A stretch of DNA of 64,000 nucleotides from Congeria kusceri (taxonomy: Eukaryota > Mollusca > Bivalvia > Myida > Dreissenidae), in the NCBI GenBank assembly GCA_027627225.1, contig JAPFQT010000079.1, forward strand, positions 637,501-701,500, in the 5' to 3' direction. The translations under genes and the position numbers were made by a program. This document shows positions 12,650 to 22,137 of the stretch, piece after piece. Under the pieces are notes generated by a model, which made no database searches, was not told the origin of the DNA, and was given only the letters and a program-made list of their open reading frames with translations. Each line of letters starts with the position of its first letter. Position 1 is the first letter of the stretch.

Positions 12650-13010
12650 TTTTAATGCACCCACTTTCAGAGGGGGACATATAGATTTGCCATTGTCCAT
12701 CTCTCCCATCCGTCTGTAAGTCGGATTTTTGTGTCGCTCGTTATTGAAACAGTATTACTGCTAGAGCAATGAAACTTTTTATACTTTTATCAGCATGTGA
12801 ACTTGTGCACCTGTGTATTTTGGTGAATTGTTTCCTGACTTTAGCGGAGTTGTGGCCCTTTTTTAGCAGAAAAATAACATTTTTGGACTTGTGTCGCGTT
12901 TAACTCGAAAATTATAACTTCTAGAGTGATGAAACTTTATAAACATAGTCATCAGCATGTGAACTTGTGCACCTGGGTATTTTGGTGCAGTTTTTCTTTA
13001 TGTTTAATGT
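12650..13010 (+). mobile_element. TTATGCCCCC-type repeat module, copy 2
   Basis: A decayed head (AATGCACCCACTTTCAGAGG) precedes ATTTGCCATTGTCCATC and TAAGTCGGATTTTTGTGTCG. Two body units follow, with GAAACTTTTTATACTTTT and GCATGTGAACTTGTGCACCT. This matches the module at 3527. Confidence 0.75.
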
Positions 13011-13014
13011 ACAC

Positions 13015-13205
13015 TAATGTTTCAGTACATAGTCCCAACTGTAAAATGCACAATGAACATAATAAATACCATGTACCATTTTAAAAGCATTTTCAATGTG
13101 ACATTGCGTTCGTCCCATTAAGGAAATTGTCCCGACGACCATGGCCAAAGATCGTCCCGTGGTCATTTCTTGTGTAACCAAGATCCCAGTCGGTGGTACA
13201 ATTGC
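13015..13205 (+). repeat. Dispersed repeat X, copy 1
   Basis: CATAGTCCCAACTGTAAAAT, CATAATAAATACCAT, ACCATTTTAAAA, TTCGTCCC and GATCGTCCCGTGGTCATTTC recur in the same order and orientation at 44606-44850. Both copies contain several GTCCCG motifs. No coding sense is evident. Confidence 0.75.
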
Positions 13206-13224
13206 TATGAATAGAGCATTCCAA

Positions 13225-13470
13225 AAGGCTTAACAAAATAGTTATTTCGTTGATGTGAATGTAAATAACATTCTGTTCATGACATACAATGAGAAAATAC
13301 GTGCATAATTAGCCTAAGTTCTAGAGTGTAGGTCGAGGATATGTTTTTAACTTTGTGTTAACTGGTTATGTAAACAATTCTGTAGATTTTAATCCAAAAT
13401 ATTATGCAACAATTATTGGTAGACATTAAACCAGTATTGTAAATTTGCATTCCCTAAAATTCTCGTCCGC
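13225..13470 (+). repeat. Dispersed repeat Y, copy 1
   Basis: GTTCATGACATACAATGAG, TTCTAGAGTGTA, TATGTAAACAATT, TTTTAATCCAAAA and GACATTAAACCAGTATTGT reappear reverse-complemented at 56275-56480, where they lie inside a terminal-inverted-repeat element. The unit is about 220-240 bp in each copy. Confidence 0.75.
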
Positions 13471-14180
13471 AAAAAATTTGCCCCGCTCCACCCAAAAAAA
13501 TAGATACAATGCCAATACCAGCAGGATTGAACTAACTCATACCAAATTGCGCTTTTCAATTTTAACCTTTCTACGCTACTGTACAGTTATCAATGGTGCA
13601 CATACGCATAGCACTATTTCATGTACATTTGAATCATCTTGATTTACTTCTACTGCTAAATTTTAATGTGCCTGCAAAAAGTGTCGCGGTGTTAACTTGT
13701 TACTATCACACAAAACAACAATATTTTACTATTTGGTTTTAAAACCGAGACCCAGCATGTGTGAACCATTCGTTTAATATATACTTTTTACAATACGATT
13801 TTTTTGGAAAATATAATTCTGTGTTAGCCGTTGATACGCCCCTTTAACAAAAGCTTTCAAAACCTCGTTAAAACAAATCAATAGCAACATATCATTTGGA
13901 AATGTCAGAGTGCTTGTCAATGTAGTCAAAATAGTTGGTTATTTTATAATCCTAGTAAGCACTTGAGTGCTTGTAGTGCATTCATTTGCTATTATAAATA
14001 CACTTTGTCTGTATTCATAAATTTTGTAATGTCTGAACAGATCATGAATGATCTATGGTCCAATTATAATTATCACAGAGGGCTAATCTAATGGAGTATA
14101 AGCCTAATTACATACTAAATTGCCAACACCTTGAATGCTACCATTGTGCTTTGATGTCGCTGTTATCAGCTGTGATCTTA
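13471..14180. other. Non-coding stretch, no recognised feature
   Basis: AT-rich sequence; a 65-codon frame at 13445-13642 has no domain character. Confidence 0.45.
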
Positions 14181-14678
14181 CAAAGGCCGCTAACTTCACT
14201 GAAGGTCATTCAATACAAAGGCCGCTAACTTCACTGAAGGTCATTCAATACAAAGGCCGCTAACTTCACTGAAGGTCATTCAATACAAAGGCCGCTAACT
14301 TCACTGAAGGTCATTCAATACAAAGGCCGCTAACTTCACTGAAGGTCATTCAATACAAAGGCCGCTAACTTCACTGAAGGTCATTCAATACAAAGGCCGC
14401 TAACTTCACTGAAGGTCATTCAATACAAAGGCCGCTAACTTCACTGAAGGTCATTCAATACAAAGGCCGCTAACTTCACTGAAGGTCATTCAATACAAAG
14501 GCCGCTAACTTCACTGAAGGTCATTCAATACAAAGGCCGCTAACTTCACTGAACGTCATTCAATACAAAGGCCGCTAACTTCACTGAAGGTCATTCAATA
14601 CAAAGGCCGCTAACTTCACTGAAGGTCATTCAATACAAAGGCCGCTAACGTCATTGAAGGTCATTCAATACAAAGGCA
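14181..14678 (+). repeat. 35 bp minisatellite, 14 units
   Basis: Fourteen head-to-tail copies of a 35-base unit beginning CAAAGGCCGCTAACTTCACT start at 14181 and recur every 35 bases to the unit at 14636; a partial CAAAGGC follows. Nearly all units are identical. One carries GAACGTCATT instead of GAAGGTCATT, and the last carries CTAACGTCATT. Such uniformity implies recent expansion or strong homogenisation. The period is not a multiple of three, so coding use is unlikely. Confidence 0.97.
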
Positions 14679-15537
14679 GATCTTTAGAGGAGGTGGCATA
14701 TTGGTTTGGTATTTGCTTCATAATCATAATTGTTGGAAAATAAGTGGCAACATTAGTAGATTTAATGAGTGAACAAAGGAAATTTATAAAGTTTTCTGTC
14801 ATGTTACATGTGTTGTCCTTTACTTGTGGCTATTAAATATAATTCTGTCAAATTTTCTTCAGTTTAGCAGTAAAATTGTTGGTTGTTCATAAACATAGGT
14901 TTTACATGCTTTTTTGTGGACAAATTCAGTAAGTTAGGGAATGTACTGTTGTATGAAGTCTTTCTTTATTGCATGGAAGAACATTCATAAATAATATTAT
15001 GAGTTGGGCAGACCCTAACCCAGTGATGGTGTAGTATTAAGAAGATATAAAATTCTGTGGCATGGCCAATTAATCATTAAAGCTAATTTCATGTTCAAGT
15101 TGTTGTAGCTCAACCTGTGTATCTATTATTATTATACCTCACTTTTGTCTACAATGATAAGTTCCCATTACCCATGAAAGAGATATTTTCACTGTTAAAA
15201 ACATTTAAACCTTTTTTACACATGACCAAGCGAAAGTGAATGTCAGGTCATGTGACCGCGCTGACATTTTGAATGTCATATAAGGGCAAGTAACTGCATC
15301 AGTTTTTAACCACATCATGAAAAGATTGCCATCTTTGTCGTGGTGTTATATAGGCATGACATCACTATTCATTGGGTAAAACACATGATTTTCTCGATAG
15401 TTAACTGTAAAAAAAAAAATTCAAATATTTCTGAAGATGTACAAAGATTAATACATTCTTCAATTTTGATGGGCGGAATTAAACATATGTTTACCTTTTT
15501 TACTGAATTTTGTTCCGTGTAATAAAATAAAAATCCA
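14679..15537. other. Non-coding stretch, no recognised feature
   Basis: AT-rich sequence with one small inverted motif near 15238-15282 (GAATGTCA...TGACATTTTGAATGTCAT). No gene is supported. Confidence 0.45.
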
Positions 15538-15657
15538 ATGGCAGTGTGTGTGACATTGATATTGTCAACCCTCGAAACAGAATGTCACCACTCGTCATAC
15601 GCCTCGGGTGACATTCTGCCCTCGGGTTGACAATTTCAGTGTCACATATGCTGCCAT
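15538..15657. mobile_element. Long imperfect hairpin, foldback/MITE-like
   Basis: The left arm 15538-15589 begins ATGGCAGTGTGTGTGACA; the right arm 15607-15657 ends GTCACATATGCTGCCAT. Reverse-complemented, they match at roughly four of five positions over about 50 bases, with a 17-base loop. It may be a foldback element or a source of long stem-loop RNA if transcribed. Confidence 0.8.
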
Positions 15658-15821
15658 ACAATATTTATATACTATCATTCTAAGACATTTCTTTGTTATT
15701 GCAGTCATGATTTGATACTGTCTGCCAAGATGATGTGTGTATTATTACTCATAAGGCTAAAAAATATTAACAAATTGTTTCTCAGGCATTTTTTTTGTTT
15801 AAATCAGGAGGGAAATATTTT

Positions 15822-17496
15822 AGTTCACCTAAGCACAATGTGCTCATGGTGAGCTTTTGTGATTGCCTTTTGTCCTTCCTCCATCACTCATCGTCAACAT
15901 TTACCTTGTGAACACTCTAGAGGCCACATTAATTGCCCAATCTTCATGAAGCTTGCTCAGAACATTTGTCTCAATGATATCTGGGACAAGTTCTACACTG
16001 GGTCATGTGGGGTCAATAACTAAGTCACTACGGCAAATTGATGAAAAAGTTTGTGAACACTCTATAAGTCACATTTTTTGCCCAATCAACATGAAACTTG
16101 CTCAGAACATATGTCCATAAGATCTCTCGGTCAAGTTTGAAAATGCTTCCGCTCCGTTGAAAAACATGGCCGTCAGGGGGCGGGGCAGTTTTCCTTATAT
16201 GGCTATAGAAAAAGCTTGTGAACACTGTAGAAGTCACATCTTTTGCCCAATTAATATGAAACTTGCTCAGAACATTTGTTCTTAAGATATCTCGGATGAT
16301 TTTGAAAATGGTTCCGCTCCGTTGAAACACATGGCAGCCAGGTGGCGGGGTAGTTTTCCTTATATGGATATAGGAAAAGCTTGTGAAAATTTAAGGAGTA
16401 ACCTTTTTTGCCCAATCAACATGAAACTTGCCCAGAACATTTGATTTTCTGATGTCTCTGCCAGTGTTTTTTTTATAGGCCAATTTTGAGCCAAAATTCG
16501 GCCTCATTCCCCTGCTTAAAAAGTATATATTTTTCCCTATATTTACCTTAAAATTCCCCTCAGAATGTAAGATTTACTTCGAAAATTTTGACCAAAATTG
16601 GACAAAAGTTGACTTAAGATATAGGATTTTTGTAAACAATCCCTACAATTTTCATTAAGCCAAGTTTTTGCATAATCTAAGTTATTATTTGTAGCAAAAC
16701 AATTCATTAATGTTTTATAAGACAGTAGAAGATAACATGTAATAATGCTTTCTAATAAAAATTCCCCCTTTGGGGAAAAATTCCCCATCTGAAGGGCCCC
16801 GCCACCTTTCCCCCAAAGGTGAAACAACCCACTGTCTGGCGAGTTTGAAAGTGGTTCAGCTTCATTAAAAACCATGGCAACAAGGTGACAGGGCAGTTTT
16901 CCTTATATAGCTGTATTGAAAACTTTAAGAATCTTGTAAACATTCTAGAGGGCCACATTTATTGCCAAATGTTTATGAAACTTGCTCAGAACATTTGTTT
17001 TCAAGATATTTTGGACGATTTCAAAACTAGGTCACGTCGGGTCAAAAACTAGGTCACGAGAGCAAAATGGAAGAAAAAGCTTGTGAACACTCTAGAAGTC
17101 ACTTTTTGTTGCCCAATCTTCTTGAAACTTGCTCAGAACATTTGTTTTAGTGATATCTTGGACAAGTTTGAAACTGAGTCATGTGGGGTAAAAAAACTAA
17201 GTCAATAGGCCATATAGAACAAAAAGCTTGTGAACACTCTAGAGGCCACATTTATAGTCCAATCATCATGAAACTTGCTTAGAACATATGCCCCAATGAC
17301 ATCCATGACAATTTTGAAACCAGGTCACATGGGGTCAAAAACTAGGTCACCAGGCCAAAATAAAAAAAAAAAGCTTGTGCACATTCTAGAGGCCACATTT
17401 TTAGCCGAGTCTTCACAAACTTTGCTCAGAACACTTTAGTTCCTTATCCCCTCAGGTGTGTGACCTGGAACCTCATGGCCGTCTTGTTTGTGTTTT
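15822..17496 (+). mobile_element. AGCTCACC-headed modular repeat element, copy B
   Basis: The head (TTCACCTAAGCACAATGTGC, TCATGGTGAGCTTTTGTGAT) is followed by about nine units of 150-170 bp. These share AAAAGCTTGTGAACACTCTA, TTTTTGCCCAATC, ATGAAACTTGCTCAGAACA and GGGTCAAAAACTAGGTCACC. The tail at 17448 reads CTCAGGTGTGTGACCTGG and ends near GGCCGTCTTGTTTGTG. A roughly 380-base stretch at 16460-16850 departs from the unit and may be a separate insertion. Confidence 0.85.
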
Positions 17497-17974
17497 TATT
17501 GGTAACATGCCCATTAGAAACAATGTCTGCAAAGTTTTGTCCTTCTTAACATATTTCTTGACTGCTGCTTTAAAACCCGGGCTCGATCGACCAAAAAAAA
17601 AAAGTTAATAAAAATTGTTTGGGCCTGAAATCAAATTCATGGCCGGCAATAAAATATGTAATGCAGCACTACCTGAGAAACAATTCATTATCTTTTTTTT
17701 AGCTGAAAGAAAGCTAATGCTATGCTAGATTGACAGTTTACTCTAGACTGATAATACATGCTCGCTGATAATACAACAATATAACGCCATAATGTATAGT
17801 ACATTTAAGATGGTTAAATGAATATTTCTGTAACATATTTTCCTCAACTGTCTGCTGACAAAACAACATTTACTGCTTATCTCATTCATAGATGCACTGC
17901 TAAGTTAATAAAGCAAAATTCTTGTTTGACAAGTGATAAATATAATTGTGTTAGAACCATGTGCAACATGTTTT
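17497..17974. other. Spacer between modular elements, no recognised feature
   Basis: AT-rich sequence between two AGCTCACC-type elements; nothing recognisable is seen. Confidence 0.4.
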
Positions 17975-20476
17975 AGCTCACCTGAGCACAAAGTGCTCAT
18001 GGTGAGCTTTTGTGATCGCCCGTTGTCCGTCGTGTGTGCGTGCGCCGTCATTTTTTCATTTAAACAACATCTCTTCCTAAACCGCTTGGCAGATTTCACC
18101 AAACTTCACATGAATGATCCTTGGGTGGACCTCTTTCAAAGTTGTTCAAATCTTTCCAGTCCGCTGTATATGTAGGTCACCCGAGCTAAAAATAGATTTA
18201 AACAGAGGAAAGTTAAAAAAATCTATGAAATCACAAGGCTAAGAGCTTTCATATTTGATATGTGACATCCTCTAGTGGTCCTCTACAAAGATTGTTCAAA
18301 TGATGCCCCTGGGGTCAAAACTGGCCATGCCCCGGGGGTCACATGGTTTATAAAGACTTATATAGCAAAATGACTTCAAAAATCCTCTGAAACAGCAAGG
18401 TCTAGAGGTTTCATATTTGTTATGTAACATTGTAAAGTGGTCCTCTACAAAGACTGTTGAAATAATGCCCCATGGGGTCAAAACTGGCAATGCCCCGGGG
18501 GTCAGATTGTTTATATAGACTTATATATCAAGTCTTCATAAACAATGTGACCCCCGGGGCGTGGCCAGTTTTGAACAATCTTTGTAAAGTGGTCCTCTAC
18601 AAAGAAATCAAGCTAGAATTATCATAAAACACCATCTGAAAATTGGCCAAATATGCCAGTATATAGGTACAGTCTGCAGTAAATGCCTTGAAGTGTAATC
18701 ACTGTCCTCTTTGACAGGTCTTGATGTAGACAAAACCGGTCCCAGCCAGTTTAATTAGCAATATGCTATACGCGAAAATCATAGGTTTTGTTTGCAGGTT
18801 TGTGTGTGTGTGTGAGTGTGTTTGCATGTGTGTTTCGAAGTTTATGAGGTCCTTCCGTGCCTGGGCTGCATTATGTGAGGACCAAGAGTGTGTCCCAGCA
18901 CTCCTACCTAATTAACTTACTACAGACTCACGAAAGTTGGGACGAATTTTGAATCATTGCTGCAATTTCCAGCTATTTATTTTTAACTGAGATATAATTT
19001 TGGTGTGGTTTTGGGCTGTGGGGGGAAAACCGGAGTACCCGGAGGAAACCCCACCTGTCCGGGATGGTGACCACTGACCAAACTCACTTGCGCCTGGAAT
19101 GGGAAGCGAACCCAGATCGCCTAGGTGAGAAGCGCGTGTATCAAAGTCCATTAAAATAGAGTAGATAGTTTCATTCACAGTTTGCATCTTATTTAATAAT
19201 GAAACAGTTATGCATTTTGTCTTAATTGACTGTAATTAATAGAAAGGGCAAACTGTGATAATTAAGAATGGAGTATAGTGTGTGGATTAGCAAATATGCA
19301 GGTAAGCAATAATATGCATTTGACAAATATTTCAATATAATATGTTACGATTTTTTGTGAACTGCCTCATAAGTCAAATGTACTTTATAACTACGATTTT
19401 AGGGGCCTAAAATCTCGACTTATGACTGAGTATTTATGGTACTGGACCTCTACAAAGATTGTTCAAATGATGTCACTGGGGTCAAACTGGGCTACCCCAG
19501 GGGTCACATGGTTTATATAGACTTAAATAGCAAAAATGACTTTTGAAATCTTCTCCTCTGAAACCGTAAGGCCCAGAGGTTTCATATTTGATATGTAACA
19601 TTGTATGGTGGTCCTCTACAAAGATTGTTCTAATGATGCCCCTGGGGTGAAAACTGGGCACACCAAGGGGGTCACATGGTTTATATAGACTTAAAAGTTA
19701 AATAGCAAAATGACTTTAAAAACCTTCTCCTCTGAAACTGCTCTGAAACTGCTAGGCCCAGAGGTTTTGTATTTGGTATGTAACATTGTATAGTTGTCCT
19801 CTACAAAGATTGTTTAAATGATGTCTCAGGGGTCAAAACTGGCCCTGTCCTGGGGGTCACACTGCTTATATAGACTTAAATAGCAAAATGACTTTAAAAT
19901 CTCCTCTGAAACCGGAGTGTTTCATATTTGATATGTAACATTGTATAGTAGTCCTCAACAAAGATTGTTCAAAGTATGCCCCTGGGGTAAAAAGTGGCCA
20001 TGACCTGGGGGTCACACGGTTTATATAGACTTATATGGCAAGTGGGCCTTAAATATCTTCCTTGTTTAAACTATAAGGCCCAGAGGTTTTATATTTTGCG
20101 TGAAACATTGTGGAGTGGTCCTCTACAAAGATTGTTCCAATGATGCCCCTGGAGATCACATGGTTTATATACATTTAAATAGCAAAATGACTTTAAAAAT
20201 CTTCTCTGCAACCGCAAGGTCCCAGTGGTATCATATTTGGTGTGTAACTTTGAATAGTGGTCCACTACAGATATTTTTCAAATTATGTCCCTAAGGTAGA
20301 AAGTGGCCACGCCCTGTGGGTCACATGATTTATATAGACTAAAAAAACTTCTGAAACTGCAAGGCTCAGATTTTTATTCTCAGGTAAGGGGTTTAGTGCC
20401 ATATGTCCTCTTGTTATTAGCCATTATGATGCCTCAAACTCAGGTGAGTGACCTAGGGCCATCATGGCCCTCTTGT
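17975..20476 (+). mobile_element. AGCTCACC-headed modular repeat element, copy C (interrupted)
   Basis: The head at 17975-18008 is a clean nested hairpin: AGCTCACC, T, GAGCAC, AAA, GTGCTC, AT, GGTGAGCT. The core has ~170 bp units (GTGGTCCTCTACAAAGATTG, GATGCCCCTGGGGTCAAAAC, GGTCACATGGTTTATATAG). The tail is CTCAGGTGAGTGACCTAGGG, then CCATCATGGCCCTCTTGTTT. The array is broken at about 18640-19440 by unrelated sequence containing a SINE, and one unit at 18530-18610 is inverted. This is the longest member in the window. Confidence 0.88.
18830..19165 (-). mobile_element. tRNA-headed SINE with conserved central domain
   Basis: Read on the minus strand from about 19165, a tRNA-like head with box B GGGTTCGCTTCC is followed by GGTGGGGTTTCCTCCGGGTA and CTCCGGTTTTCCCCC. 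That block resembles the central domain shared by SINEs of many animal phyla (Nin/MESC-type, from memory). A tail of about 150 bases ends near 18840. It sits inside modular element copy C and so inserted after it. Confidence 0.55.
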
Positions 20477-21162
20477 TTGTAACAAGTTACATCCCTTTAA
20501 ATGGATTAGTTTTACCCTTTCATTCATATCATATATGATATTAATTGCTGTTTTGCTTAAGATTATGTTCATAGCTCTTTACAAAGAAGTTCTGAAGACA
20601 TTTTTGCTAGGGACTGAAGGTGGTGATATTTAAACATATGAAATGATAACATATTTGTCATTGTCATATCTTCATAAAAACCAAGAAAATGGCTTGATTA
20701 TGTCTTGATCTAGGTTCAGATTGTTAGATTAACTCCTTAGAATTATTTTCAAAGTATTTTGTTTTGAAAAATATACAGAGAACAGAGATATTACAGACAT
20801 TGCTCAAATACTTTTTTTGTCCCTAACATAGCAGAGCCCATTTGCAAACATAGAAGGATTTTCATGAATGTTCTAGCCGTTAGTTAAGATGTAATTAAGC
20901 TTTTATCACCACGTGGACTTATATTTCAGAGGTTATTTACAAATAATTAATATTGAAGCATTGTTTAATGTAATGTATGTCAATATACATGGGGTGCTCA
21001 GAAAAAAAGACAAACATAAAACAAAACAATGCAGCAAAGAACATAACCAGCGAGCAGAAATTTGTAAAATATAGTTTGTAAAAATGTTTAGAAAAGCTTG
21101 GCATTACTGCTTGTATGTACTCATTGTTTGCATTTGATGAATATTTTCCCCATGTCTTCCAG
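20477..21162. other. Non-coding stretch, no recognised feature
   Basis: AT-rich sequence ending in a polypyrimidine-rich segment (TATTTTCCCCATGTCTTCCAG) that supplies the acceptor of candidate exon B. Confidence 0.45.
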
Positions 21163-21218
21163 TATGTCATAGCTATCCTGGGGAGACCGAGGAAGAGGCT
21201 GTGGACACGATCCTCATG
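21163..21218 (+). CDS. Candidate internal exon B of an unidentified gene
   Basis: A good acceptor (CCCCATGTCTTCCAG) precedes one open frame that starts with two bases completing a codon and reads CHSYPGETEEEAVDTILM. A donor CTCATG|GTAACA ends it in phase 0 at 21218; a weaker donor at 21260 would extend it by TDRLFSRPGNLHG-type sequence. The entry phase matches exon A (5948-6043), and the phase-0 exit matches the island at 21674. The acidic, helical-looking peptide is not recognised. Confidence 0.3.
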
Positions 21219-21673
21219 GTAACAGATCGACTGTTCAGCAGACCTGGCAACTTACATGGGTAGTTTTGTGTTATTGAACTATATGGTTTGTCGGCATTTA
21301 CTGTCAGCATATGAACTCCATATGGACTTGACATAATATCAAATGGTTACTATTACGGGTAATACATGTGTGTGCCATAGTGATGGTCATGGAATAAGTT
21401 CAGTGTATTGAGCAATTGTACACGATTTTGAAGCAGTGTGGAAAAATGTTTTAGCTAACAGTATTTATGTATGTATAAAAACCGATTTGTTACGTCATAT
21501 TTGGTTATCTTCCTGCCAATATCTCCCTTCTGTTGCTCGACCACTACACGGGGCCTGTCAAATACTCCCATATTAAAAATATAGCTTGATGAAGTCGTAA
21601 TTATGAACATAACATCCATATATCCACATGAGTTCCCTTATTATTCACTTGCATACACACATTTGATGTCCAG

Positions 21674-21760
21674 GTCTGCTTCCAGATGGGCCTGCCAGTG
21701 ATGAACATGGGACAGATTGAGGTAGACACTGGACCTGTACCGGCAGAGTTATCAAGTTGA
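21674..21760 (+). CDS. Candidate terminal exon C of an unidentified gene
   Basis: After the acceptor ACATTTGATGTCCAG an 87-base frame encodes VCFQMGLPVMNMGQIEVDTG then PVPAELSS and a TGA stop at 21758-21760. It is in phase with exon B if that ends at 21218. The GACAGATTG and GACACTGGACCTGTAC blocks are duplicated at about 6970-7030. A strong donor-like GAG|GTAAGA lies just after the stop, which fits a 3' UTR poorly, so the model is tentative. Confidence 0.25.
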   Translation, partial: VCFQMGLPVMNMGQIEVDTGPVPAELSS

Positions 21761-21890
21761 GGATCGCAACCCAAAGTCTTTCTGAGGTAAGATGACAACA
21801 ACAGCCGCTGCTGCAGTGACATGCTGTCCAAATATAGTCTGCTTGCGCCCAACATATTTTTAGCTCACCTGATCTCAAAGAGTGATTTGT
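21710..21890 (+). repeat. Dispersed duplication with conserved GTAAGATGACA, copy 2
   Basis: Counterpart of 6966-7215. It shares GACACTGGACCTGTACCG, AAAGTCTTTCTGAG, GTAAGATGACA, ACAACAGCCGCTGCTGCAGT and a terminal TTTTTAGCTCACCTGA, which is the head of the AGCTCACC family truncated soon after. Confidence 0.6.
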
Positions 21891-22137
21891 TGTGGTCAGT
21901 CATTTTCCACCGTCAGTTATTTATTGTAGGCCATTTGCTGTCATCAGTTTGCTTAAAAAGCTTCTCTGAACCTCTGGATGGAAGTTGAATAACAACAACA
22001 GTTGAATATTATGTTTTCAGAAGCCTTCAAATAAAGTTAATAGAAAAAATAAGTGCAAAGTGTAATATTTAAACATCACATGCTGTCTTTGGAGTGCCAT
22101 CCAAATTGCATCCAACATATTTTTTTTAAGTTTGAAT

